From Alphaproteobacteria bacterium (GTDB lineage Bacteria > Pseudomonadota > Alphaproteobacteria > Thalassobaculales > Thalassobaculaceae): 64,000 nucleotides of DNA. Shown here one piece after another: positions 54,596 to 62,561 of the stretch (its first letter is position 1; each line of letters opens with the position of its first letter). The DNA lies in contig JANSYS010000006.1 of the NCBI GenBank assembly GCA_024742275.1, positions 162,466-226,465 of the forward strand, given 5' to 3'. A program made the position numbers and the translations under genes. Under the pieces are notes generated by a model. The model made no database searches. It worked only from the letters and a program-made list of their open reading frames with translations, and was not told where the DNA came from.

Positions 54596-55387
54596 ATGAA
54601 ACACACCGGCAACCAGCATGTGAGCGTCCGCAAGTTTTTATACAAGCACCCGCTGTTTGGCAGAGGTGATTGGCGGAACGAGCCGCAGAATATCAAAGCC
54701 ACACGGACAGGCGTGCGATGGGATCATTCAGTTTACTATTGGTGGTTCCAATATTTGCTGCGGAATGAGGACTACAAAGAGCATTGCCAAAACGGCGCTG
54801 GCGACTTCGATCAGCTATATGGTGATTTCGGCGATATCCACGCCTATGCGGACGATTTCAAAGGCTGGTTTAACGAGCGTGGACCAAACCTGTTCGGTGA
54901 GCAGCTGGCTGAATTGAAGGTCGAAGAATTGGAGGTTGGTGCCGACGGGTTGGTCGATGACGAACGGGTGATCTACCTACAAATCCCAATCCACCAAAAC
55001 CCAAAGCGGCTTGTGCGGCAGGTGGAGCGAATTATTGCCCGCCATCAGCGGGCGACGAAGACCGCTGACGAAACCAGCACAGCGCTCTATCCGATCTACA
55101 CCAACCCAAACGTGTCCGCATTGGAACGGTATTTGAAGGTTTGGGATATGCGGCGAGCTGGCGTCAGCGCCACTGATGTCCACGTTCAGCTATTCGGCAC
55201 CGTCACTGACGCCCAAATCCGCAAAAGCTATGAGGCACGCGGAGAGGGGGTAGATCGCAACGATATCAACCGCATCCGCAGCAAACGATACTACTCCGTT
55301 GTGGCGCGTGCCTATCAGACAGCGGCAGCGATCATTGCTAATGTGGGAAAAGGCCTGTTCCCATGCTCTGAGCCGCAGAAAGGCTGA
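54596..55387 (+). CDS. Island hypothetical protein (263 aa)
   Basis: A soluble protein of 263 residues. Features: an aromatic region SVYYWWFQYLLRNEDYKEHC near residue 45 and DFGDIHAYADDFKGWFNERG, which resemble short proteins I associate with integrative elements, then a basic helix-rich half (RQVERIIARHQRATK). ATG 54596 is used; a TTG at 54587 is possible. It is followed by two genes in the same direction and may be part of the same transcription unit. Function unknown. Confidence 0.6.
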   Translation: MKHTGNQHVSVRKFLYKHPLFGRGDWRNEPQNIKATRTGVRWDHSVYYWWFQYLLRNEDYKEHCQNGAGDFDQLYGDFGDIHAYADDFKGWFNERGPNLFGEQLAELKVEELEVGADGLVDDERVIYLQIPIHQNPKRLVRQVERIIARHQRATKTADETSTALYPIYTNPNVSALERYLKVWDMRRAGVSATDVHVQLFGTVTDAQIRKSYEARGEGVDRNDINRIRSKRYYSVVARAYQTAAAIIANVGKGLFPCSEPQKG

Positions 55388-55398
55388 ATTTTCTGTCA

Positions 55399-55426
55399 CA
55401 CAGACCCGCCCAAACCTGGGTCTGTG
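55399..55426 (+). terminator. Hairpin after the 263-aa gene
   Basis: Arms CACAGACCC and GGGTCTGTG form a 9-bp stem 12 bp after the stop codon. No long T-run follows. Confidence 0.5.
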
Positions 55427-55457
55427 GGGCCTACACGAACCCCTTTGATGAGATGAT

Positions 55458-55485
55458 CAGATTGTTCCGAACACGGAGCAATCTG
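55458..55485 (+). promoter_or_regulatory. Hairpin in the leader of the 249-aa gene
   Basis: Arms CAGATTG...TCCG and CGGA...CAATCTG pair around AACA with one internal mismatch, 13 bp before the AAAGGAG ribosome site at 55497. Possible operator or leader regulatory element. Confidence 0.45.
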
Positions 55486-55508
55486 AAACCAACTCAAAGG
55501 AGTTTGAT

Positions 55509-56258
55509 ATGACTACGACAACGACGAGCCGCCCGATCATTAATCCCATCACCGCTGCTATCGACGATCTTGTCGCCCGCCGCCAAAAGTGGGAAGCGAA
55601 CGAACTGCGGACCAGCAACCAAGTGCTCTACGGCATCCTTGCTGATTGCTATAAGTTGTATTTTGCGCTGAAGGGCGACCGCACAGCGCAGAAGGCGCTG
55701 ACGAAGGCGCTGGCTGACGCAGGCATCCCAAATCGCTCCAATACGCCGTTGGCAACAAAGGTCATCAAATCAGTATTTGGTGAGCAGCGGCGGCGTGCTT
55801 ATACCTATTCCGTCGTTCTACGTGCCGCCATCAAACAGAATATTTCTGTCGCTCAACTGGCCGATTGGATTGAGCAAAAGGGTGGTGTTGAAGAAATTCG
55901 CCTCACCGCCAAAACGGGTATCTCAACGGCCGAGCAGTTTAGGGCCGACATTGAGGCGGGCGACGAACTGGTCGAAAATTCGCCTTCGGTAACTGTTCTG
56001 CCGCAAATGGCAGAGACCCCAACCGAAGCCTGTGTGGTGTTGCTGGTCGGCGTCGTTACTGGCGACGGCAAAACTGAGATCAAACGCTTCGTCTACAACG
56101 AAAGTTTGGTCAACCAAGTGCTGGCTCTGATTGGTAAGGACAGCCGGCAGCAGGCCGATGCCAGTGCCGCAGCCTCCAACTCCGATGACGCACAGGCAGC
56201 TGTCAGCGACGCCATCGGCTCTGTCGCTCAAAACGACGATCAGCGCAAAGCCGCTTAA
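55509..56258 (+). CDS. Island hypothetical protein (249 aa)
   Basis: A 249-residue protein with a Thr-rich start (MTTTTTSRPIINPITAAIDD), a helix-turn-helix-like stretch (RNTRSNTPLATKVIK in the region LADAGIPNRSNTPLATKVI, then VAQLADWIEQKGGVEEIR), and a low-complexity Ala/Ser/Asp-rich C-terminus. AAAGGAG precedes ATG. Near its end, DNA at 56222-56240 reads almost as the 42-bp motif core. It lies between the 263-aa gene and the AAA+ gene, so a role in replication or its control is possible but not shown. Confidence 0.55.
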   Translation: MTTTTTSRPIINPITAAIDDLVARRQKWEANELRTSNQVLYGILADCYKLYFALKGDRTAQKALTKALADAGIPNRSNTPLATKVIKSVFGEQRRRAYTYSVVLRAAIKQNISVAQLADWIEQKGGVEEIRLTAKTGISTAEQFRADIEAGDELVENSPSVTVLPQMAETPTEACVVLLVGVVTGDGKTEIKRFVYNESLVNQVLALIGKDSRQQADASAAASNSDDAQAAVSDAIGSVAQNDDQRKAA

Positions 56259-56335
56259 CAAACAGCATGGGCAATGGGCGGCGCACCTGCCGCCCAGCTC
56301 CACTCATCATCTTCCCAATTTGAAAGGAGACCAGC

Positions 56336-57052
56336 ATGTCTGTTCATGCCACAAAATCTGCTGCCTTTGCCGATAAATATGCGCCAAAAGTCTTTGCCGA
56401 TATCGTTATTGATACCCCCAACAACGAAGCTGTTCTAAAGCAGTATATAGGAGGTCAAACACTCCAGCCGCTGATCCTTTACGGCCCAAATGGGACAGGC
56501 AAATCGACCATAGCAAAACTATTGCCTTATGCGATGGTCGACATCGACAATAGCAGCGATATTGACTTGTTCCACCCCTTCAAAAATACAAATACAGCCG
56601 AATTACACCAGAGAATACAAACACTTGCGTCAATGGTCGCATCAAATTCAAACAATCTACGGTTCATAATTTTTGATGAGCTCGATCTATTTCCAAGTGT
56701 GTTTGTCAAAACAGTGAAAGCCTGTATTGACCAATACAAGGGGTGGACAATGTTTATTTCAACAACCAATGACATCCATGCGTTGGATAAGGGGCATAGG
56801 TCACGTTCAAACGTGCTTCATATCGGCGGCGCACCATTGGCCCAATGGAAACCACGTGTTCAAAAAATAATGGCTGCGGAAAATGCTGCTATGCCGTCTG
56901 ACGATAAATTGGAAAACCTGCTGGCGGTGGCGAAAGGCGATCACCGACAGTTTCTGTCTTTGTTGGAACAGGTTGCCAACGGCACACGTTACTTACCGCC
57001 AGCTTCACCAAAGCCCCGTCCGTTGAAGGTCATTACCAACACTGACGACTAA
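56336..57052 (+). CDS. RFC/clamp-loader-like AAA+ ATPase
   Basis: A 238-residue AAA+ protein. It begins FADKYAPKVFADIV, like the first strand of RFC small subunits and DnaX. Walker A is GPNGTGKST at 50-58, Walker B is FIIFDELD at 110-117, and sensor 1 STTND lies near 142; HRSRSNV replaces the SRC arginine-finger box. Length is shorter than full RFC, so the C-terminal collar domain is missing. AAAGGAGA precedes ATG 56336. On an island with an HUH Rep, it may help load replication factors. Confidence 0.75.
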   Translation: MSVHATKSAAFADKYAPKVFADIVIDTPNNEAVLKQYIGGQTLQPLILYGPNGTGKSTIAKLLPYAMVDIDNSSDIDLFHPFKNTNTAELHQRIQTLASMVASNSNNLRFIIFDELDLFPSVFVKTVKACIDQYKGWTMFISTTNDIHALDKGHRSRSNVLHIGGAPLAQWKPRVQKIMAAENAAMPSDDKLENLLAVAKGDHRQFLSLLEQVANGTRYLPPASPKPRPLKVITNTDD

Positions 57053-57062
57053 CCGACCTCGC

Positions 57063-57638
57063 CTACAGCATCTCCACCGCCTGGCGCTTCATCTCATCAG
57101 TCACATCGATGTAGCGCTGGGTGGTGGCCAGGTTTTTGTGACCAGCCAATTCCATTATCACTTTTGCGCTGACGCCCTTGTACGCCAGCGTCGTTATAAA
57201 CGACCGTCTGCCGCTGTGGCTGCTGGCCCCATCAATGCCAGCCTTCCGATATAGCTCACCAAACAGCTGACAGAGCACATTGGCGGTGAACGCGCGTCCC
57301 TTCTGCGTCACCAGCAACGGTCTGTCAGCAGCGGGTAAACGCTGTAAACCGGCGATATAGGCGCTGATTTCTCTTTTCAGCAGCCTATTCACAAAGACCG
57401 TTCGGTGTTGACCCCCTTTGGTTTGATGCGGCTTTAACCGCAGTTCATCCCTCACCAAACCGTCTTTTCCAACGACATCGCCGATGTTTAGCGACGCAAT
57501 CTCACCGACGCGTAGGCCCGCGTTGAAACTGAGCATCACCGCCAGCCTGTTGCGTGTTGCGTATCGCCCACTGTCCACCACAGCCAACAACCGCTTCAAT
57601 TCGGTGGGTGTAAGAACCTTTGCCTGCTTCATTGCCAA
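57063..57638 (-). CDS. Minimal tyrosine recombinase (XerC/FimB size)
   Basis: A 191-residue tyrosine recombinase made only of the catalytic domain. Arg in NAGLRVGEIASL, Lys in HQTKGGQHR, the HxxR box as SSHSGRRSF, and His and Tyr in AGHKNLATTQRYI are all present, so it should be active. The N-terminal arm- and core-binding domain is absent, as in FimB/FimE-type inversion recombinases. A 25-bp near-palindrome lies 23 bp upstream of its start, which could be its own target or operator. Opposite strand to the AAA+ gene with 10 bp between stops. Confidence 0.85.
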   Translation of the reverse strand: MAMKQAKVLTPTELKRLLAVVDSGRYATRNRLAVMLSFNAGLRVGEIASLNIGDVVGKDGLVRDELRLKPHQTKGGQHRTVFVNRLLKREISAYIAGLQRLPAADRPLLVTQKGRAFTANVLCQLFGELYRKAGIDGASSHSGRRSFITTLAYKGVSAKVIMELAGHKNLATTQRYIDVTDEMKRQAVEML

Positions 57639-57660
57639 ACCTCATAAAATATGGCTAACC

Positions 57661-57685
57661 ATCAGAAAATATGATGTTTTCTGAT
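57661..57685. promoter_or_regulatory. Palindrome in front of the minimal recombinase gene
   Basis: Perfect 9-bp arms ATCAGAAAA and TTTTCTGAT separated by seven bases, starting 23 bp upstream of ATG 57638. Suggests an operator or a recombination site. Confidence 0.6.
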
Positions 57686-57772
57686 TTGGGCGGTGTCGAT
57701 CAGAAGCTGAACGCTACGGTTTCTGCGGTGGACAGCGGAAACCTAACAAAATTTGTGATTTATTAGATTAAT

Positions 57773-58147
57773 TCACTCGTCGTCTTCTTCATCCGAATTT
57801 GCGGCAGCCAAAGCGATATCCAATGCTGAATATCTCCAACTATCTTCTTCACCGCTTTCGACGAGATCGCGTTGCGCAGCTTCAATCGTTTGGGTCAGTT
57901 CACTACCGAATGTGTTGGTAAAGGACCCACTTCCAATTTCATTCCCAATTTTGTCAATGAAGTTGGCCATTTCATCATCATCAAAACCGGTAAAATAATC
58001 CTCTTCGCAGTCTTCGTCTTCGTCCTCATCACATTCAATGGCTGAGTTTTTATCGTTGATGGCATTATCCAATGAATTCTGTATATGACGCAGCAGGGTG
58101 CGACCTTGTTGCTCTATAAGTGTCAACTCATCAAAACTACGGCCCAT
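57773..58147 (-). CDS. Acidic hypothetical protein (124 aa)
   Basis: A very acidic 124-residue protein with two dense Asp/Glu patches (CDEDEDEDCEEDY and a C-terminal SDEEDDE) and a helix-rich start (FDELTLIEQQGRTLLRHIQNSL). Such charge suggests DNA mimicry or an inhibitor, which is inference only. It is divergent from the coiled-coil gene, with 71 bp between them. No domain recognised. Confidence 0.55.
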   Translation of the reverse strand: MGRSFDELTLIEQQGRTLLRHIQNSLDNAINDKNSAIECDEDEDEDCEEDYFTGFDDDEMANFIDKIGNEIGSGSFTNTFGSELTQTIEAAQRDLVESGEEDSWRYSALDIALAAANSDEEDDE

Positions 58148-58218
58148 CTGCGTTCTCCCATTCCTCAGTCTTATTCAAACGATTGATAAATATCATAAAC
58201 AGATTGGGGGCGGTGAAA

Positions 58219-58536
58219 ATGCGGCTGTATGAAATTGAAGCGAATGGGCTGGCACCAGGCGGCCCCCCATCTTTGCGATCGATCCACAAACGCAAACGAC
58301 AGCATCTACGACGACAGGCGGAATTGGACCGCCGCCAGCCCATCATATCCGCAATGTATGGTGACAGAGATCTTCAGCTGAAGGATTTGGAGGTCGAGCG
58401 GGCGCAGTTGGAGCTGGCGCAACTACGCGCCGAAATCCATCAAACCAATGCTGAAACCGCTACGACTATGGCTGACGATCAATCGGCAAAGCGCCTGTCC
58501 GATATGGCGTTGGACGCTATCCGAAAACGTCGGTGA
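58219..58536 (+). CDS. Coiled-coil hypothetical protein (105 aa)
   Basis: A 105-residue basic protein. The middle is a long charged helix (LKDLEVERAQLELAQLRAEIHQ) likely to form a coiled coil, between basic ends (HKRKRQHLRRQAELDRR and ALDAIRKRR). ATG 58219 is in the 71-bp divergent gap from the acidic gene. Basic ends plus a coiled coil are compatible with a DNA-binding accessory protein. No family recognised. Confidence 0.55.
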   Translation: MRLYEIEANGLAPGGPPSLRSIHKRKRQHLRRQAELDRRQPIISAMYGDRDLQLKDLEVERAQLELAQLRAEIHQTNAETATTMADDQSAKRLSDMALDAIRKRR

Positions 58537-58799
58537 TCTTCCAATTCAGCCACCATAAACTGTGGTTGGCGAGCATAGCAGAAATTGGCGGCTGACAACT
58601 GGTCGTTAGAGCGCCAAAACGCTGATTTTTAATCAAAGAAATGAGGGGCTTACAGCCTGTCTTTGTCGATTTGGCAGGCGGCAAAGGATGTAGTGCGTAA
58701 AAGAGCAGATGTCGTTCCGCCAATAAATCAGTGTCCATTTAATAAAAGAAACACTCACCCAATCTACATTCAGATTACAACTCTACAAAACCATCAAAG

Positions 58800-59717
58800 T
58801 TATAAATTATATCTGAAATTAAACCCAGTCACCCCACGTTCACCTTTTAACTGATGAATAAGTGCGGCGTATGACAGCAGAGTATTATCATCAAACCGAC
58901 TTCCATATGACGGCTTGTCTCTCAATATATTGTCGGCGAACTGATATCGAAACTTCAAACAATAGCGGGCCATTGACGATAAGTTTTCGGTCAGTGGCTT
59001 GTTGGTCAGCAGAGGTTTGACCGTCACCTGCTTTATTTTTGTGTATAGCTGACGAAGCTCATCACCAAACGCCTGTGGCGGCCAGCCATCCAATTCCACA
59101 ACGGCATGTAGGTGGAGCATGTATGGCGGCTGACCGTTGGCCTGCCAGCCATATTCGGTGAGCAAGGCCGCAGCGGGGTCTGTGGCGTCAATTGGTGACT
59201 TCACATCAATCTCAAAGGCACCCAACGCACGCACCTGCTTGCCGTAGTGCCGTTTGAAGAACTCTCTGACCGACACGCGGAACCGTTCCAATTGGAGCTG
59301 TATATTAGTCAGCGGCTGATACGACAGGTCGTTGAGGATGGTCAGCCAAAACAGATTTTGGCGATTGGAGTTGCCGAAATATTTCAGCATTCGGGCCTCA
59401 AAACTATTCTGTTGATGAGTGCGGCAGAAGTTACACAGCGGGCTGCCACATAGCTGTTTAGTTCCATCACATTGAAGCAATTGGTAGCCCAACATTTGCT
59501 GATCGAAACCGTTGCCGTCGGCCACCAGCGCTTCAATCAGTTTACGCCGATTGGTGCGGTCTGTTGGTGTGAACGCAATGCCCTTCAGCGGCCAAAATGG
59601 CTGATCCTTCCACCTGTATGTCCGCGCTTGTATCTGCGCCAAAGCCAGTTGCGCTGATGTAGACGCCGTAAATAAGGATGGGTTGTTGATAACTAATTGA
59701 TATCGTTTTGAACTCAT
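58800..59717 (-). CDS. Putative HUH rolling-circle replication initiator (Rep)
   Basis: A 305-residue protein. Four cysteines near residues 83-98 (C-x6-C-x4-C-x2-C) suggest a zinc knuckle. Then come the three motifs of HUH endonucleases: motif I as LFWLTIL (123-128), the His-u-His motif II as LHLHAVVEL (201-209), and motif III ARYCLKF (250-256) with one Tyr. This order matches rolling-circle Rep or relaxase proteins. Together with the AAA+ gene on the same island it suggests autonomous replication. No double-stranded origin hairpin was found by eye. ATG 59717. Confidence 0.55.
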   Translation of the reverse strand: MSSKRYQLVINNPSLFTASTSAQLALAQIQARTYRWKDQPFWPLKGIAFTPTDRTNRRKLIEALVADGNGFDQQMLGYQLLQCDGTKQLCGSPLCNFCRTHQQNSFEARMLKYFGNSNRQNLFWLTILNDLSYQPLTNIQLQLERFRVSVREFFKRHYGKQVRALGAFEIDVKSPIDATDPAAALLTEYGWQANGQPPYMLHLHAVVELDGWPPQAFGDELRQLYTKIKQVTVKPLLTNKPLTENLSSMARYCLKFRYQFADNILRDKPSYGSRFDDNTLLSYAALIHQLKGERGVTGFNFRYNL

Positions 59718-59877
59718 AGCAATTCCTCCGCTTTTAGCTGTTGTCCAAAATCTATTTAGTTAGCTGCCAATCGGCGGCTGACGCCTTAAATGGAGGAAGT
59801 CGAAGAATTTTTATCGACTTTCTGAGTAAAATGATCATCATATTGAACTTGAGTTTCCCAATGAGTGGAGAATCAAA

Positions 59878-60357
59878 GTGAAAAATTTTCAATTTTTATT
59901 ATATTTTGTTTTCATCCCATTTATATTGGCAAATTCCAATGAAACTAAGGCGCACGACGTTCTACCATATAACAAGGAAGCATTTTATTCTTTTAGTGAT
60001 TCTCAGGCAGGCGTGAATAAATGCCAGAAAGATTTCCTAAATATCGGTGCTGCTGTAGGAAAATTCGTGCGGGATATCTTCATACAAGGCAATGCCTATT
60101 ATGACAGCATGAATCATGCTGCTCGCGCCGCAGAGTTTTGGTATGGCACGCTGGAGATGAACCGTATCGAATTAGTCTCAATACCTGAGTGCCAAAAATA
60201 TTTAGCAAAAAAAGGCAGAGAAGGTTATCAGGCGCTGGACCAGATTTGGAGTCTGCTGCGGCGTGATGGAATGACCAGACGTATACCACAATCAGAATAC
60301 ATGAAATTTGTGGAAAAATATGATTGGCGTCGATATCCACAAAAATATCCAAAGTAA
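59878..60357 (+). CDS. Secreted or periplasmic hypothetical protein (159 aa)
   Basis: A 159-residue protein with a clear signal peptide (MKNFQFLLYFVFIPFILANS), followed by a charged, Tyr-rich mature part with two cysteines (one near FLNIG, NKCQKDF; one at IPECQKYL). It starts at GTG 59878 after GGAG at 8 bp. Length and export suggest a periplasmic or surface role; nothing else can be said. AT-rich like the rest of the island. Confidence 0.6.
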   Translation: MKNFQFLLYFVFIPFILANSNETKAHDVLPYNKEAFYSFSDSQAGVNKCQKDFLNIGAAVGKFVRDIFIQGNAYYDSMNHAARAAEFWYGTLEMNRIELVSIPECQKYLAKKGREGYQALDQIWSLLRRDGMTRRIPQSEYMKFVEKYDWRRYPQKYPK

Positions 60358-60437
60358 TACTATTCGATTTTAAAAATGATTGATTTTCTTATCGACACAA
60401 TTACCGTTGTTTCAAGGATCAACAACGGAAGGTCGAT

Positions 60438-60887
60438 ATGAACATCATCAAAAATATTAAACTCACCGACATCAAAAGGTCCAACATGATCGCGTCACCG
60501 CAGGCTCGTTTGCGGCACAAGCTGATGTCGGCGATTGAGGAACAGGCAGCGGTTTTGAAGGCCGATATGGATGGTGAACCCTTCACCAAAAGGGCTCTGC
60601 GCTCTTTTGTTGATCCACAGACAGGTGAGCGCATCCGCAAAGAGGTGCCAGTCCGTGTCCGCCGCTGGTTTTGGGTGGATGGAACCAACGGCAAATGCTT
60701 CCTTCAAATTCGTTATGGCAATAAGCCGTTGGAGTTGGCAAAGGGCAAGGCTACAATTGAAGTCGCCAATACCAACGAGCTGTTGAAGGTGATGGATCAA
60801 CTGCGGACGGCTGTTGCTGACGGTGAGTTGGACGACGTGCTACAAAAGGCAGCATTCAATCGGAGACGTCTATTTGAGCGCCGCTAA
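60438..60887 (+). CDS. DUF6641-like protein (149 aa)
   Basis: A 149-residue protein. The second half (IRYGNKPLELAKGKATIEVANTNELLKVMDQLRTAVADGELDDVL) resembles DUF6641 family members, which I recall as small proteins common on integrative elements; the first half is basic with VRVRRWFWVDGTNGKC. GGAAGG precedes ATG 60438. No signal or membrane helix. The function of the family is unknown to me. Confidence 0.65.
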   Translation: MNIIKNIKLTDIKRSNMIASPQARLRHKLMSAIEEQAAVLKADMDGEPFTKRALRSFVDPQTGERIRKEVPVRVRRWFWVDGTNGKCFLQIRYGNKPLELAKGKATIEVANTNELLKVMDQLRTAVADGELDDVLQKAAFNRRRLFERR

Positions 60888-60988
60888 AAGTTTTAATTTC
60901 AGGTAAAAGGATTTTTATGATAACATGGTATGTTGGAGAATGAAAAAATGCTAATAATATTAGCAAATGATCAAGCAAAAATTTTTCT

Positions 60989-61543
60989 ATGGAAAATTCT
61001 ATGATTTTATTTGTTTTGATATTTATTTTTTCATTATTTCTCATTGGTGTTTTTGTTATCTCTATTCTGCTCAGAATTAGAATGAAAAAAATAGAAGCTT
61101 TTAATGATTTAGGTTTTTCTGACTATGTTGGTATTTCTCTTATATCACTATTTGTCCATGTTTTTTCGCTCTCCATCGTGTCAACATTGTCTTATTTTCC
61201 CCTGAACTTTTTCGACATCATTGCTGACGGTTTCCTTTTTTCAAGTGGATTGATAGTTTTATTTTCGGAATTGATGGAGCTTGTTCTTGGAGCGGGTGTG
61301 GTGTTTTTAGTAATTTTCTGGATTTTTGTAATTATATACGTTTGGGTTGTTTATTATTACCTTTCGAAGTTTTGCTATTCATTGACGATATTTAAACTTT
61401 TTGAGGATAAAATTGATTTTGATACAGCAAAACGTGCTTGCTCACTCGTATCTGGTTTAAGCTTTATTGTTTGCGCAATTTTTACTGTTCTGTATACCGT
61501 TTTTGTATTATTTATTGTGTATAAATATATTGAGGTAATGTAA
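60989..61543 (+). CDS. Polytopic membrane protein (184 aa)
   Basis: A 184-residue protein with about four long hydrophobic segments: MILFVLIFIFSLFLIGVFVI, VGISLISLFVHVFSLSIVS, GVVFLVIFWIFVIIYVWVV, and a C-terminal pair around SFIVCAIFTVLYTVFVLFIV. It is adjacent to and probably translated with the third shared-domain gene, which begins 1 bp after its stop with GAGGTAA. No family recognised. Start at ATG 60989 is uncertain for lack of a clear ribosome site. Confidence 0.55.
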   Translation: MENSMILFVLIFIFSLFLIGVFVISILLRIRMKKIEAFNDLGFSDYVGISLISLFVHVFSLSIVSTLSYFPLNFFDIIADGFLFSSGLIVLFSELMELVLGAGVVFLVIFWIFVIIYVWVVYYYLSKFCYSLTIFKLFEDKIDFDTAKRACSLVSGLSFIVCAIFTVLYTVFVLFIVYKYIEVM

Positions 61544-61544
61544 T

Positions 61545-62054
61545 ATGAAAAAGTATGTAGTTCAAGCTTACTGTTCATCTAAATGGAAAACGGTTAAATA
61601 TTTTGATAATATTAATGATGCTGTCATTTCAACAATTTTTATCATAGGAAATGAAGAGTTGTCAGCTGAGAAGATTAGGATTTTGTATAAGAAAGAAAAA
61701 AGTGAAAGGTGGGTTTCGATTTTTTTAACTGATACATCAGAAATGAATCAACTGTCGCTTCTTGTATTCAAGAAACATATATTTGATTACAAAGGATCCA
61801 TAAAAAAGTTTTTTGATGAAATAATGAATTACATAAAGAGATTTTTCGAACGTTCGTTGTCTGAAAACCGTGATGAAAATAAAATAATTAAAAATAATGA
61901 TTATTTAAATTATGGTTTCGATAACCAAATATCTAATGAAAAAATAGATAGTATTTCTCCGATATTTCGAAAAATAAGGAATAATCTTATGTCTTTTGGT
62001 ATTATAATTTGGCTGATTTATTTTTCATTAATTTTCATTATTTTTTATCCCTAA
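61545..62054 (+). CDS. Shared-domain protein 3: N-terminal domain plus C-terminal membrane helix
   Basis: A 169-residue protein. The first 65 residues (KKYVVQAYCSSKWKTVKYF, ending IRILYKKEKSERWVSI) are a diverged form of the domain found in the two genes at the left end of the island. The C-terminus has one helix (FGIIIWLIYFSLIFIIFY). ATG 61545 has GAGGTAA upstream and follows the membrane-protein gene by 1 bp. The domain with a membrane anchor recurs in all three members. Very AT-rich. Confidence 0.62.
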   Translation: MKKYVVQAYCSSKWKTVKYFDNINDAVISTIFIIGNEELSAEKIRILYKKEKSERWVSIFLTDTSEMNQLSLLVFKKHIFDYKGSIKKFFDEIMNYIKRFFERSLSENRDENKIIKNNDYLNYGFDNQISNEKIDSISPIFRKIRNNLMSFGIIIWLIYFSLIFIIFYP

Positions 62055-62292
62055 CTTATTCAAAATTTATAAAAAATATTTCTTAGTTTTTTGGGCGCTC
62101 ATTGTAAGAAATGCGATTAGCAGTTTGTTGAGCCGGCATGAAATTTTTCAACATCGTTCGAAATGACGATCGAATTGGAGTATCGAAAAGGTGTCGTTTA
62201 CAAACGGTCGGCAATAAGAAATACAGAAATTACACAGTGATTTTTGTCCGTTTTTATAGATATTTTTCAACAAGTTAGAAATGTTCAAAATT
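62055..62292. other. Gene-free region before attR
   Basis: No supported gene. Contains a weak dyad with ATCGT and ACGAT arms at 62153-62170, reminiscent of the 42-bp motif, and GTCGTTTACAAACGGTCG near 62192. May hold integrase arm sites. Confidence 0.45.
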
Positions 62293-62341
62293 ATCATAAT
62301 CCGCGTGTCGGGGGTTCAAGTCCCTCCTCCGCTACCACTTT
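62293..62341 (+). repeat. Island attachment site attR (49-bp direct repeat, right copy)
   Basis: Identical over 49 bp to 50250-50298: anticodon loop to CCA of tRNA-Met plus ACTTT context. It does not restore a full tRNA, since the upstream half is missing. Confidence 0.95.
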
Positions 62342-62561
62342 TCTTCCATATATCAATGCGTTAGATGGATGCGCGGCGCCGACAAAGGCGTAGCGCACCT
62401 GTAGCGCACTCTTGCCGTCGCATTTCAGCCGCTTAGTTTGTAAGTTAAGTGTGTTCGACACTGCGTTCTAAAACGCTGTTGGAACACAGTTTTTCGGCTT
62501 GCTGATTTCTCACCAGCATGTCCCCGCAACCGACTTGAGAGACGCCATCACGACGTAGCCC
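62342..62561. other. Gene-free region between attR and the second integrase
   Basis: 220 bp with no supported gene. GC rises again here, so a second element, distinct from the first island, seems to start. Confidence 0.5.

Larger units (their letters stand above)
50299..62341. mobile_element. 12-kb integrative island in tRNA-Met
   Basis: Bounded by 49-bp direct repeats of the tRNA 3' half. It is AT-richer than the core throughout. Contents in order: integrase, three proteins sharing an N-terminal domain (two at the left, one at the right end), a WF-rich hypothetical, an unknown protein, an RFC-like AAA+ ATPase, a minimal recombinase, an acidic protein, a coiled-coil protein, an HUH-type Rep, a secreted protein, a DUF6641-like protein and membrane proteins. 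Rep plus clamp-loader-like genes suggest autonomous or satellite replication. No phage structural, conjugation or recognisable toxin-antitoxin gene is present. Confidence 0.88.

Noticed and set aside
58663..58854. Small plus-strand frame near the Rep 3' end
   Set aside because: No ribosome site and overlaps the end of a convergent gene.
62153..62170. Third copy of the 42-bp motif
   Set aside because: Only the ATCGT/ACGAT arms are related; similarity is too short to call.
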